A DNA stretch of 64,000 nt from Saccharothrix longispora (GCF_030852425.1 NZ_NSDM01000006.1:124001-188000); one strand, 5' to 3'; shown: positions 53,186-61,876, numbered from the stretch's first letter. Translations and numbers: made by a program. The notes: generated from the sequence alone by a model not told the origin.

Positions 53186-55762
53186 ATGGCTACGGAATTC
53201 CGCGTGCTCGGCCCGCTGGAGGTGCGGCGCGGCGGCGAGCCGGTCGTGGTGCCCGCCGGGAAGGCCCGGGTGCTGCTGGCGACGCTGCTGCTGCGCGCCG
53301 GCCGGGTGGTCGCGGTCGACGAGCTGGTGGACCGGCTGTGGGACGACGCGCCGGCCAACCCGCGCGCGGCGCTGCACATGGTGGTCACCAGGCTGCGGCA
53401 GTCGCTCGGACCGGTGGACGCGGTGCGCACCGCTCCCGGCGGGTACGTCGCCGAGGTCGACGAACTGGACCTGCACCGCTTCCGCTCCCTGGTCGGGGAG
53501 GGCCACCACGCCGCGGCGCTGGAGCTGTGGCGCGGCGAGCCGCTGTCGGACGTGCGCTCGGACGTGCTGCACCGCGAGGACGTCGCGCCGCTGGTGGAGG
53601 AGCGGCTGACCGCGGTCGAACGGCGCGTCGAGGCCGACCTGGCGGCCGGGCGCGCGGACTCGGTCGTCGCCGAACTGCGGGCGCTGACCCGCGAGCACCC
53701 GTTCGACGAGCGGTTCTGGGGCCTGCTGGTGCGGGCGCTGCACGCCTCCGGGCGGCAGGCGGAGGCGTTGGCGGCCTACCGGTCGGTGCGCGCGCTGCTG
53801 GCCGACGAACTGGGCGTCGACCCCGGGCCGCGACTCCAGGAGCTGCACCGGGGAATCCTGGCCGATACCGGCGACGCCTCGCCCCCGCCGCGCCAGGTGC
53901 CGGTGCACGCGCCGCTGTTCGTGGGGCGCGACGAGGAGCTGCACGGGCTCGCGAAGGGGCTGGACGACGGGGAGTTCACCACCGCCGCGATCACCGGTCC
54001 GGCAGGCGTCGGCAAGACGGCGCTGGCCGTCAGGTGGGCGCAGCAGGTGGCCGAGCGGTTCCCGGACGGGCAGCTGTACGTCAACCTGCGCGGGTTCGAC
54101 CCGACCGGGGTGCCGCTGGAGCCGGACGAGGCGGTGCTGGGGTTCCTGCACGCGCTGGGCGTGCCGCCGGAACGGGTGCCGGCCACGCCCGCCGCGCGCG
54201 TCGCCCTGTACCGGGGCGTGCTGGCGGGGCGGAAGGTGCTGGTGCTGCTGGACAACGCGCGCGACAGCGAGCAGGTCCGCCCGCTGCTGCCGGGCGTGCC
54301 GGGGTGCCTGGCGGTGGTGACCAGCCGGGACGCGCTGACCGGCCTGGTGGCCCGCGAGGGCGCGGTGCCGCTGGTGCTGGGCGTGCTGGAGGAGGACGCC
54401 GCCGGGGAGCTGCTGCGCCGTCGGATCGGCGCGGACCGGGTGGCCGCCGAACCGGGGGCGGTGCGGGACCTGGTCGCGCACTGCGCCGGGCTGCCGCTGG
54501 CGCTGGCCGTGGTCGCCGCGCGGGCCGCCGTGCAGCCGTCGTTCCCGCTGCGAGCGCTGGCCGGCGAGCTCGCCGAGGCCCGCCTGGAGGCCCTGGACAG
54601 CGGCGACGCGTCGACCAGCGTGCGGACCGTGTTCTCCTGGTCGCACGAGCGGCTGGGCGCGGAGGCCGCCCGCATGTTCGACCTGCTGGGCGCGCACCCC
54701 GGTCCGGAGGTGTCGGTGCGGGCGGCGGCGAGCCTGGCGGCCGTGCCACCGCGCGCCGCGCGCGCCGCCCTGGCCGAGCTGGGCCGGGTGAACCTGCTCG
54801 TGGAGCACGCCCCGAGCCGGTACTCGTTCCACGACCTGGTGCACGAGTACGCGGGCGACCGGGCCGGGCTGCTGGACGCGGCCGAGGCGCAGGCCGCCGT
54901 GCACCGCCTGCTGGACCACTACCTGCACGGCGCGCTGGCGGGCAACCGGGCCGTCTTCCCGCACCGCCCCACCGACACCACCGCTCCCCTGCCCGGCGTC
55001 GTCACACCCCCGATCGCCACCCGCGAGGACGCCCTGGCGTGGTTCGACGCCGAACGCGCGACGCTGTTCGCGACGATCCCCCGGGCGGCGCTCCACGGCT
55101 TCGACCACGCGTGGCGGATACCGCAGGCGATCATGGTGTTCTGCCGCTCCGCCGGGTACTGGGAGGAGGTGCGCGGAGCGCCGGCCGTGGCGGGCGACCT
55201 CGCGCGCGTCGAGTCCTACCTGCACCGCGCCCTGGACCTGGTGGACGACCCGCGCGGCCGGGCCGCGGTGCACCGCAACCTGGCCGCGGTCGCCGAAGCG
55301 GCGTCCCGCTACCCGGAAGCGTTGGCGCGCATGCGTTCCGCGCTGTCCGAACTGGACCAACTCGGGCCTTCCACGGACCTGGCGTCGGCCCTGAACGCGG
55401 TCGGCTGGTTCCACCTGGCGCTCGGCGAGGCCGGTCCGGCGCTGGAGCCGTGCGGGCGCGCGCTGGCGATGTTCACCGACCTGGGCGACGTCCTGGGCCG
55501 GGCGGTCACCTCGGACAGCCTCGGCCTGGCCCATCACCGCCTCGGCGACCACGACCGCGCGGTGCGGCACTTCCGCGAGGCGCTGCCGCTGTACCGGTCG
55601 CTCGGCGAGCGCTACGAGGAGGCCGCCACCCTGGACCGCCTGGGCGACGCGCACCGCGCGGCGGGCGACCCGGACGCGGCGCGCGCGGCGTGGCACGAGT
55701 CCCTGGCCGTCCTCGGCGACCTCGGGCACCCCGAGGCGGCGCGGGTGCGGGCCAAGCTCTGA
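53186..55762 (+). CDS. AfsR/DnrI/RedD-type SARP regulator with NB-ARC and TPR domains
   Basis: 858-residue regulator. An OmpR-like DNA-binding domain (about 5-90, LGPLEVRRGGEPVVVPAGKARVLLA by its start) and bacterial transcriptional activator domain (about 95-235, ending LGVDPGPRLQELHRGIL) form a SARP unit. An NB-ARC ATPase follows, with P-loop GPAGVGKTAL at 271-280, VLVLLDNARD near 350 and HCAGLPLALA near 432. The C-terminal third (about 560-855) holds TPR-like repeats. Such proteins switch on antibiotic clusters or stress genes; the target is unknown, and no biosynthetic cluster other than the orphan carrier/condensation pair lies within 20 kb. Leaderless start. Confidence 0.93.
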   Translation: MATEFRVLGPLEVRRGGEPVVVPAGKARVLLATLLLRAGRVVAVDELVDRLWDDAPANPRAALHMVVTRLRQSLGPVDAVRTAPGGYVAEVDELDLHRFRSLVGEGHHAAALELWRGEPLSDVRSDVLHREDVAPLVEERLTAVERRVEADLAAGRADSVVAELRALTREHPFDERFWGLLVRALHASGRQAEALAAYRSVRALLADELGVDPGPRLQELHRGILADTGDASPPPRQVPVHAPLFVGRDEELHGLAKGLDDGEFTTAAITGPAGVGKTALAVRWAQQVAERFPDGQLYVNLRGFDPTGVPLEPDEAVLGFLHALGVPPERVPATPAARVALYRGVLAGRKVLVLLDNARDSEQVRPLLPGVPGCLAVVTSRDALTGLVAREGAVPLVLGVLEEDAAGELLRRRIGADRVAAEPGAVRDLVAHCAGLPLALAVVAARAAVQPSFPLRALAGELAEARLEALDSGDASTSVRTVFSWSHERLGAEAARMFDLLGAHPGPEVSVRAAASLAAVPPRAARAALAELGRVNLLVEHAPSRYSFHDLVHEYAGDRAGLLDAAEAQAAVHRLLDHYLHGALAGNRAVFPHRPTDTTAPLPGVVTPPIATREDALAWFDAERATLFATIPRAALHGFDHAWRIPQAIMVFCRSAGYWEEVRGAPAVAGDLARVESYLHRALDLVDDPRGRAAVHRNLAAVAEAASRYPEALARMRSALSELDQLGPSTDLASALNAVGWFHLALGEAGPALEPCGRALAMFTDLGDVLGRAVTSDSLGLAHHRLGDHDRAVRHFREALPLYRSLGERYEEAATLDRLGDAHRAAGDPDAARAAWHESLAVLGDLGHPEAARVRAKL

Positions 55763-55781
55763 CCGGTCGGGCGCCGACGGG

Positions 55782-56429
55782 TCACCGGAGCCACCCGGCG
55801 ATGGCGTCGAGGACCGCGTCGAGCCCGAACCCGAACTCGTCGCCGAAGTCGTAGCCCGGCAGCAGCACGTGCCCGGTCGCCATCTCCACGAGGTGCGGGT
55901 AGTCGCCGGGCGAGAACCCCTCCATGATCCGCCCGGTCACGTCGGCCGCGCCGTCGTCGCCCCGGAAGGGCAGCGCGGCCTCCTGGACGACGAACCCGTA
56001 CACGTAGCTGTCGAGCAGCGCGAACGCGTGGGCGGTCAGGTCCACCGGGAAACCGGCCCGGCGCAGGGTGCCGACGACCGCGTCGTGGTGCCGCAGCGTG
56101 GCGGGGCCGGGGGCGGTGCGCGACACCAGCAGCCCCACCGCCCACGGGTGGCGCCCGAGGACCCGACGGGCGGAGGTGGACCGGCGGTGCAGCTCGTGCC
56201 GCCAGTCGCCGTCGGGTGAGGGCAGGTCGATCAGGCCGAAGACGAGGTCGACGATCCCGTCCAGGATCTCGTCCTTGTTCGCGACGTGGTGGTAGAGCGA
56301 CATGGGCTTGACGTCGAGCTCCCGGGCGAGGGAGCGCATCGTCAACGTCCCGAGGCCGCCCGCGTCGGCGATGGCGACGGCGGCGCGCAGCACCCGTTCC
56401 CGGCTGAGCGGGGCGCGGTTCCCCGGCAT
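55782..56429 (-). CDS. TetR-family regulator (TetR_C type)
   Basis: 215-residue regulator: helix-turn-helix LRAAVAIADAGGLGTLTMRSLA near 14, LDVKPMSLYHHVANKDEILD near 38, then a TetR_C domain with the HPWAVGLLVSR and ALLDSYVYGFVVQE stretches common in actinomycete drug-responsive repressors. ATG with GGGGAGG upstream. Divergent from a membrane-protein gene, with two near-identical operators between. Confidence 0.92.
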   Translation of the reverse strand: MPGNRAPLSRERVLRAAVAIADAGGLGTLTMRSLARELDVKPMSLYHHVANKDEILDGIVDLVFGLIDLPSPDGDWRHELHRRSTSARRVLGRHPWAVGLLVSRTAPGPATLRHHDAVVGTLRRAGFPVDLTAHAFALLDSYVYGFVVQEAALPFRGDDGAADVTGRIMEGFSPGDYPHLVEMATGHVLLPGYDFGDEFGFGLDAVLDAIAGWLR

Positions 56430-56459
56430 GTGACCTCCCCGACTGCGCGGTGACAACGA

Positions 56460-56496
56460 CTTACTTAGTACGTTACCGTCCACCTTACTAAGTAAG
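56460..56496. promoter_or_regulatory. Paired TetR operators
   Basis: CTTACTTAGTA at 56460-56470 and its exact inverted copy TACTAAGTAAG at 56486-56496. Within them TTACTTAGTAC and TTACTAAGTAA are each 11-bp palindromes, 24 bp apart. They lie between the divergent TetR and membrane-protein genes. Confidence 0.85.
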
Positions 56497-56524
56497 GTCA
56501 GTGACCTGCTGGAAGGCGGGAGCC

Positions 56525-57103
56525 ATGTCACCGAGAACCACCGGACGGGCCGTCGGGGCCCTGTTCCTGCTGGCGTTCTTCGCGTACGGCGGGGGCACCG
56601 CCCTGGTCGGGGCCGGATCGGTCCCGGCGGGCGCGCTGCTGATGCTCGTCAACTCCGCCGTGGTCGTCGGCATCGGCGTGCTGGCGCTGCCCGTGCTCAG
56701 GCCGCACGACGAACTCACCGCGCACGCCTACCTGACCGGCCGCGCGGTCGAGGCGGTGCTGCTGGCCGTCGGGATCGTCTTCCTGCTCGGGACGTCCGCG
56801 AACGAGGGCGACCACTACGCGTACCAACTCGCGATGATCTTCGCGGGCGCCGTCGGCGTGCTGTTCTGCCGCACCCTGCTCCGCGCCCGGCTCGTGCCGC
56901 GCGCCCTGGCGGTGTGGGGCGCGGTCGGCTACGCGGTGTTCCTGCTCGGGGCCGTGCTGGAGGTGCTCGGGCACCGGGTCGGCGTGGCGCTGTCCGTGCC
57001 GGGCGGCCTGTTCGAGGTGGCGCTGGGCGTGCTGCTGCTCGTGAAGGGCTTCCCCGCGGTCCCGGTCCACGACCCCGTCGTGCGGCGGACCGTTCAGGCG
57101 TGA
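56525..57103 (+). CDS. DUF4386-like integral membrane protein
   Basis: 192-residue membrane protein with about six hydrophobic segments (TGRAVGALFLLAFFAYGGGTAL near 6, then near 35, 72, 100, 128 and 160) and short polar loops. The N-terminal TGRxxGxLFLxAF and late GxxYxxFLxGxxLEVLG patterns fit the DUF4386 group of unknown function. ATG with GGAAGG upstream. Probably repressed by the divergent TetR protein; may be a drug-response membrane factor. Confidence 0.75.
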   Translation: MSPRTTGRAVGALFLLAFFAYGGGTALVGAGSVPAGALLMLVNSAVVVGIGVLALPVLRPHDELTAHAYLTGRAVEAVLLAVGIVFLLGTSANEGDHYAYQLAMIFAGAVGVLFCRTLLRARLVPRALAVWGAVGYAVFLLGAVLEVLGHRVGVALSVPGGLFEVALGVLLLVKGFPAVPVHDPVVRRTVQA

Positions 57104-57986
57104 CCGGTGATCCAGTCGACCAGCGCCTCCCGGTAGCCGGGGCCGGACCGCCGTCGACCCGCACGCGGTGGTCGGCGCCCGGGAAGACGCGCACGGTCAG
57201 GGTCGCGCCGGGCAACCGGTCGGGGTGGGTCGCGGCGGCGGCGAGGAGGTGCGCGCTGCCGGCGACCGGCACCACCGCGTCCGCGCCGCCGAACACCGCC
57301 AGGAGCGGGCAGCGCAGGGCCACCACGTCGGGCGCGGGGTCGTGGTCCTGCTTGCGGCACAGGAAGCCCCAGAGGCGTTCGTCCACGCCCTCCGTGTAGG
57401 CGGTGACGGCCGGCGGCAGCCGCGAGGAGCGGACCAGGCGGTCGCCTCGGCGAAGTCCGCGCCGTGCCTGCCCGCCTCGACGAGGCGGTCGTGGAGGTCC
57501 AGCGCGGCCGTCACGTCGTCCGGGGACAGGTCGCGGCGCAGCTCGTTCTCCAGGCCGTAGCGGTCCTGGAGGGCGGGCGTCATGGGGGCACCCGTTCACC
57601 ACGACCCACGGCACGTCGTCCCGCGCGGTCGCGGCGCGCAGCACGACCCAGCCACCCTCGCTGTGGCCGAACAGCCCGGCGCTCGCGACACCGGGCCGCG
57701 CGCGCAGGAAGTCCAGCGCGGCGGCGGCGTCGGCCGCCAGGTCGTCCAGCGTCCCGTCCAGCCAGTTCCCCGAAGACCCGCCCACGCCGCGCTTGTCGTA
57801 GGACAGCACCGCGATCCCGGCGTCCACCAGGTGCCGGCGGATCGGCGGGAAGTGGACGTCGTTGTGGCGGTCGGACGGCCCGGAGCCTCCGACCAGGACC
57901 ACGCCGGGCACCGGCCCGCCACGTTCCGGCACGTCCAGCGCACCGGCCAGCTCGACGCCCGGACCGGCGAACACCACGTCACCCAC
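57094..57986 (-). pseudogene. Alpha/beta-hydrolase gene with three frameshifts
   Basis: Fragments of one S9/dienelactone-hydrolase-like alpha/beta hydrolase lie in three frames: VGDVVFAGPGVELAGALDVP to VVVNGCP, then MTPALQDRYGLENELRRDL to FAEATA, then LVRSSRLPPAV to FPGADHRVRVDGG, and finally GPGYREALVDWITGHA before TGA. The nucleophile GLFGHSEGGWV, the Asp in VFGGADAVVPV and the His in PGADHRV are all intact. Joins need one C removed in CCCCC at about 57587, one C added at about 57437 and one C added at about 57150. The clean coding between indels suggests base-calling errors as much as decay. GTG start with GGAGG upstream. Confidence 0.85.
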
Positions 57987-58069
57987 GCGCACCACCTCCA
58001 CGAACAGTGAACCGGTCGGCGCGGGCGGGCGTGGCGCTTCCGCGACATCGCCGCCGCGCCCGTCGGGGA

Positions 58070-58957
58070 TCACGACGTGACGGCGAGGCCCTCCGGCTGC
58101 TCGCCCACGGGCACGGTGGCCACGACGCTCCCCGACACGGGGTCCAGCAGGGACATCAGGCCCGCCCCGGTGTTGGTCAGGTACACGCGGCTGCCGTCGG
58201 GGTCGGCCGACGCGCCCTCGGGCAGGTGGGCCACGGGGACCGCCGGGCCGACCGGGTCGCCTGCCGGGGTCAGGACGGACACGGTGTCGGCGCCCGTGTT
58301 GGCCACGTGCACCTGGCCGCGCGGGGTGACCGCGACGCCCAGCGGGGCCTTCCCGACCGGGGTGGTCCTGGCCGGGCGGTCGTCGTCGGCGTCGATGACG
58401 GTCACCGAGTTCGACCCGGTGTTGGCCACGTGCACCCGTGCGCCGTCCGGGCTGACGGCGACGCCCGCCGGGTACAGGCCGACGGGGATCGTGGCCACCG
58501 GCTTGTGGCTGCCGGCGTCCAGGACGGTGACGGTGCGGTCGCCGTTGTTGGTCACGTAGACGCGCCTGCCGTCCGGGCTCACGGCGGCGGAGTGGGGGAA
58601 GCGACCCACCGGGACGTCGAGGACCGGCTTGTCGGTGGCCACGTCCACGACGGTGACCGTGTCCGAGCCGAAGTTGGCCACGTAGGCGTGGGTCGGGGTG
58701 ACGGCCACGCCGTACGGGTTGCGGCCGACCGGCACCGTGGCCACCACCTCGGCCAGGCGCGTGTCGTAGACCGTCACCGAGTCGGAGCCGCTGTTGGCGA
58801 CGAAGACCTTCACCCGGGAGGGGTAGAAGTCGGCCGACGCCGGCGAGAGTGTCAACAGCGCGGCGACGACGACGAGCACTACCCCCGATCGGGCGGACAG
58901 GAATGGACGAACGACCAACCGCGAATAGGAATCGATCTCGGACGACACCCTGGTCAT
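58070..58957 (-). CDS. Secreted YVTN-type beta-propeller protein
   Basis: 295-residue protein with an N-terminal membrane/signal segment (about 24-42, ending SPASADF) and about seven beta-propeller repeats of the YVTN type, each with a DxxTxTVxVxD core and VPVGxxPxG turn: VFVANSGSDSVTVYD near 50, AYVANFGSDTVTVVD, VYVTNNGDRTVTVLD, VHVANTGSNSVTVID, VHVANTGADTVSVL and VYLTNTGAGLMSLLD. Surface or secreted binding role likely; ligand unknown. ATG at 58957 has GAGGAAA upstream; ATG at 58969 is an alternative. Confidence 0.88.
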   Translation of the reverse strand: MTRVSSEIDSYSRLVVRPFLSARSGVVLVVVAALLTLSPASADFYPSRVKVFVANSGSDSVTVYDTRLAEVVATVPVGRNPYGVAVTPTHAYVANFGSDTVTVVDVATDKPVLDVPVGRFPHSAAVSPDGRRVYVTNNGDRTVTVLDAGSHKPVATIPVGLYPAGVAVSPDGARVHVANTGSNSVTVIDADDDRPARTTPVGKAPLGVAVTPRGQVHVANTGADTVSVLTPAGDPVGPAVPVAHLPEGASADPDGSRVYLTNTGAGLMSLLDPVSGSVVATVPVGEQPEGLAVTS

Positions 58958-59273
58958 GACTTTCCTCATCCTGGGGACGTGTGGCGATCAGCGCCGCGAC
59001 GTAGCGCGAAGAACCTCCGCGAGCCGGGCTTGCGGCCCTCGCTCGCGAACGTCGGCGTCCGCGCCCTTCCAGGGGCCGCACCACTGCCGACCGGACACCT
59101 GACATCAATGGCCCGGTGGTCGGTTCCGCAGGGTGAGGACCACCTGATTCGCCTCGTCGGGTGGCAAACCCCGCTAACAGGTCGAGCGGAGGGAATCGCC
59201 GATCACAGGTGTGGACCGGCCCGCGGCGGGGGTGTCCGCGCGCGCCGCGGGGCGACGCGCATAGGCTCCCCGC
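58958..59273. other. Intergenic region between divergent YVTN and YciO genes
   Basis: A gap of 316 bp. The only supported element is TAGGCT at 59262-59267, six bases before the YciO ATG, a likely leaderless -10 element. The part next to the YVTN gene contains no clear promoter, and no riboswitch or gene was recognised. Confidence 0.5.
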
Positions 59274-59897
59274 ATGGCGAGGTACTTCGACGTGCACCCG
59301 GTGAACCCTCAGCGCAGGGCCATCGACCAGGCGGTCGCGCTGATCAAGGCGGACGGGCTGATCGCCTACCCGACGGACTCCTGCTACGCGCTGGGGTGCC
59401 GCCTGGGCAACAAGGACGCCCTGGACCGCATCCGCCGGATCCGCCACCTCGACGACCGCCACCACTTCACGCTGATGTGCCGCGACTTCGCCCAGCTGGG
59501 CCAGTTCGTGCACGTGGACAACTCGGTGTTCCGGGCGATCAAGGCGGCCACGCCGGGCAGCTACACGTTCATCCTCCCGGCCACCACCGAGGTGCCGCGC
59601 CGGCTGATGCACCCGAAGAAGAAGACCGTGGGCGCCCGCATCCCCGACCACCCCGTGGCGCAGGCCCTGCTGGCCGAACTGGGCGAGCCGCTGCTGTCGA
59701 GCACGCTGCTGCTGCCCGACCAGGAGGAGCCGCTGGTGCAGGGCTGGGAGATCAAGGAGCGCCTGGACCACCTCGTGGACGCGGTGCTGGACTCCGGCGA
59801 CTGCGGCACCGAACCCACCACGGTGGTCGACTTCTCGCAGGGCGAGCCCGAGGTGGTCCGCGTGGGCGCGGGCGACCCGTCGCGCTTCGACGCCTGA
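59274..59897 (+). CDS. YciO/Sua5/TsaC-family (threonylcarbamoyl-AMP synthase-like) protein
   Basis: 207-residue protein of the YrdC-like superfamily: AIDQAVALIKADGLIAYPTDSCYALGC near 16 (its core IAYPTDSCYALG is diagnostic), DRIRRIRHLDDRHHFTLMC near 50 and GSYTFILPAT near 95. The length and the KxR/SxN-type residues match YciO, which is related to the tRNA threonylcarbamoyladenosine enzyme Sua5/TsaC but may have a different role. ATG six bases from TAGGCT. Single gene. Confidence 0.9.
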   Translation: MARYFDVHPVNPQRRAIDQAVALIKADGLIAYPTDSCYALGCRLGNKDALDRIRRIRHLDDRHHFTLMCRDFAQLGQFVHVDNSVFRAIKAATPGSYTFILPATTEVPRRLMHPKKKTVGARIPDHPVAQALLAELGEPLLSSTLLLPDQEEPLVQGWEIKERLDHLVDAVLDSGDCGTEPTTVVDFSQGEPEVVRVGAGDPSRFDA

Positions 59898-59916
59898 CCC
59901 CGGCGACCCGGTGGCA

Positions 59917-59922
59917 TAGGAT
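59917..59922 (+). promoter_or_regulatory. -10 element of the MEDS operon
   Basis: TAGGAT lies six bases before the ATG at 59929, so the two-gene MEDS operon is probably transcribed leaderless from the 31-bp gap after the YciO gene. Confidence 0.55.
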
Positions 59923-59928
59923 CGTCCG

Positions 59929-60750
59929 ATGCAGTCGCCCGCGCCGCCGGACCCGCTCCACCGGTGCCACCGCTTCGAGGACCGGGCCCAGTTCGAGGTC
60001 CACGCCGCGGAGTTCCTGGCCGAGGGCCTCGCCAAGGGGGAACGCGTCCAGTACGTGGCCCCCGGCGACCCGGGCGGCGTCACCCGGCGGCTGCGCGCCA
60101 CCGGCGTCCTCGACGAGGACCTGCGGCGCGGCGCCGTGCGGGTCGCCCCGCCCGAGGCCGCCTACCCCTCCGGCGCGGTGATCGACCCGCGGGAGCAGGT
60201 GCGCGCCTACGCGGCGGCCACCGAGGAGGCGCTGGGGGACGGGTTCACCGGCCTCCGCGTCGCCGCCGACGCCACGTCGCTGGTGCGCACCCCCGACCGA
60301 CTCGACGCGTTCGCGCGCTACGAACACCTGGCGGACCGCTACATGGCCACCCACCCGATGTCCGCGATGTGCGCCTACGACCGGACCGAACTGGGGGACG
60401 ACGCCATCGCGCAGCTCGCCTGCCTGCACCCGCCGGCCGACGACGCCACCGCGCCGTTCCACCTGCACGCGCGCGACGGCGCGTCCGCCGCGCTGGCCGG
60501 GCGGCTGGACGCGGAGGCGCGCGAGCTGTGGCCACTCGCGCTGGAACGCGCGGAACTGCCGGCCACCGACGGCGAGGTGGTCGTCGACGCGGCCGGGCTG
60601 GAGTTCGTCGACCACCGCAACCTGCTCGCCCTGGCCGGGCACGCCGAGCGGCGCGGGACGACGGTGGTGCTGCGGACGCCGCTGTCGCACCCCGGGCACC
60701 TCCTCCGCCTGCTGGGCGTGGCCCGGGTCCGCGTGGAGCAGGTGCGATGA
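59929..60750 (+). CDS. MEDS sensor with STAS-like domain
   Basis: 273-residue protein. The first 165 residues form a MEDS domain (methanogen/methylotroph DcmR sensory domain): HRCHRFEDRAQFEVHAAEFLAEGLAKGERV by its ending FLAEGLAKGERV, then FTGLRVAADATSLV near 107 and HPMSAMCAYDRTEL near 143. The C-terminal part (about 190-270) resembles a STAS/anti-anti-sigma fold: GEVVVDAAGLEFVDHRNLLAL and the VVLRTPLSHPGHLLRLLGV end. The usual phosphorylatable Ser/Thr after the DxxxxxD loop is replaced by His/Arg here. Its stop overlaps the next start as ATGA, pairing it with a MEDS-ATPase protein. Confidence 0.8.
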   Translation: MQSPAPPDPLHRCHRFEDRAQFEVHAAEFLAEGLAKGERVQYVAPGDPGGVTRRLRATGVLDEDLRRGAVRVAPPEAAYPSGAVIDPREQVRAYAAATEEALGDGFTGLRVAADATSLVRTPDRLDAFARYEHLADRYMATHPMSAMCAYDRTELGDDAIAQLACLHPPADDATAPFHLHARDGASAALAGRLDAEARELWPLALERAELPATDGEVVVDAAGLEFVDHRNLLALAGHAERRGTTVVLRTPLSHPGHLLRLLGVARVRVEQVR

Positions 60751-61700
60751 GGACCGACGCCCACGGCCGGGGTTACGACCACTCCGCCGCCTACTACGCC
60801 TCCGACGAGGACCTGCTGTCCGTCGTGGTGCCGTTCCTGCTCGACGGGCTGGAGGCGGGCGAGCCGACGGTGGTGTCGCTGACGCCGGAGCGGTCGGAAC
60901 TGGTGCGCTCGGCGCTCCCCCGGTCGGCCGGGGTGGTGTTCACCGCCAACGACGACGTCTACGCACGCCCCGCCTCCGCGATCCGGTCCTACCGGGAGAT
61001 GATGGCCGGGTTCGTGGCCGACGGCGCGCGCGGCATCCGCATCGCCGGCGAGGTCCCGAAGGCGGCGCTGACCACCTCGTGGGACTGGTGGGCCCGCTAC
61101 GAGTCCGCGGTCAACCACGCCTACGACGACTTCCCGCTGCGGAGCATGTGCCTCTACGACACCCGCGACACCCCGCGGCACGTGCTCGACGACGTGGCCC
61201 GCACGCACCCGTTCGCCCTCACCGCCGGCGGCGGGCGCCGGACCGTCGGCGACTACGTGCCGCCGCCCGCGTTCCTCGCCGAACCGCGACCGGCGGCGCC
61301 CCTCCCCATCGAGTCCACGCCACCGCTGGCCGACGTGGTCGTCCGCACGTCCGCCGAGGCCCGCCGGGCGGTCGCGGACGCGAACCGGGCCCGGTTGCCC
61401 GCGGCGGAGTTCGAGGACCTGCTGCTGTCGGTCAGCGAGGTGGCGACCAACGCGGTGCGGCACGGTTCGCCGCCGGTCCGGCTCAGGGTGTGGGCCGACC
61501 GCGACCGGGTGGTCGTCGAGGTCCACGACACCGGCGCCGGGCCCACCGACCCGTTCGCCGGCCTGCTGCCCGCCCCGGACCGCGACCTCGGCGGCCTGGG
61601 CCTGTGGCTGGTGCACCAGCTGTGCGCGCACGTCGCGCTGCGCCGCGACGAGAGCGGCTTCGCCGTCCGCCTGGTCGCGGGCGACCTCCCCCGGGCCTGA
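60747..61700 (+). CDS. MEDS sensor with anti-sigma-type HATPase
   Basis: 317-residue protein: MEDS domain (about 5-170; HSAAYYASDEDLLSVVVPFLLDGLEAGEP by its end FLLDGLEAGEP, GIRIAGEVPK near 98, SMCLYDTRD near 132) followed by a linker and an RsbW/SpoIIAB-like HATPase_c_2 domain (about 205-315): LLLSVSEVATNAVRHGSPPV near 227, VEVHDTGAGPTDPF near 255 and LGGLGLWLVHQLCAHV near 278. The N-box Asn and DTGAG are intact, so it should bind ATP and act as an anti-sigma or kinase partner of the preceding protein. Confidence 0.88.
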   Translation: MRTDAHGRGYDHSAAYYASDEDLLSVVVPFLLDGLEAGEPTVVSLTPERSELVRSALPRSAGVVFTANDDVYARPASAIRSYREMMAGFVADGARGIRIAGEVPKAALTTSWDWWARYESAVNHAYDDFPLRSMCLYDTRDTPRHVLDDVARTHPFALTAGGGRRTVGDYVPPPAFLAEPRPAAPLPIESTPPLADVVVRTSAEARRAVADANRARLPAAEFEDLLLSVSEVATNAVRHGSPPVRLRVWADRDRVVVEVHDTGAGPTDPFAGLLPAPDRDLGGLGLWLVHQLCAHVALRRDESGFAVRLVAGDLPRA

Positions 61701-61770
61701 TCCCCGGGCCTGATCCCCCAGGCCTGATCCCCCGGGCCCGACCCCACCGGGCCCGACCCCACCGGACCCG
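61692..61770. repeat. Short tandem repeats after the MEDS operon
   Basis: CCTGATCCCC-like units recur three times from 61696 and CCCGACCCCACCGG-like units two to three times from 61737. They are CG-rich simple repeats that may serve as a downstream hairpin region. No gene here. Confidence 0.7.
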
Positions 61771-61815
61771 ACCCGACGCGTCGGAGATCAACCCCGATGC
61801 CGCCGGTCAGGGGTA

Positions 61816-61829
61816 TGGGAGCGTTCCCA
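61816..61829 (+). promoter_or_regulatory. CebR box upstream of the Cip1-like gene
   Basis: TGGGAGCGTTCCCA matches 13 of 14 bases of the CebR/CelR operator TGGGAGCGCTCCCA, the cellobiose-responsive repressor site of actinomycete cellulose genes. It lies 47 bp upstream of the gene start, a normal operator position. Confidence 0.85.
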
Positions 61830-61876
61830 GAGCGGCTAGCTTGCCTTCTGCCCCCTCAGCGCAGAAGGAGCCCCCC

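Noticed and set aside
52316-55762. A second siderophore locus around the second siderophore-interacting protein
   Set aside because: No biosynthetic or uptake gene and no iron box lies nearby; it is a lone paralogue next to a SARP regulator.
58958-59273. Possible riboswitch ahead of the YVTN or YciO gene
   Set aside because: The gap is long enough, but I could not fit any known riboswitch core, and the YciO promoter appears leaderless.
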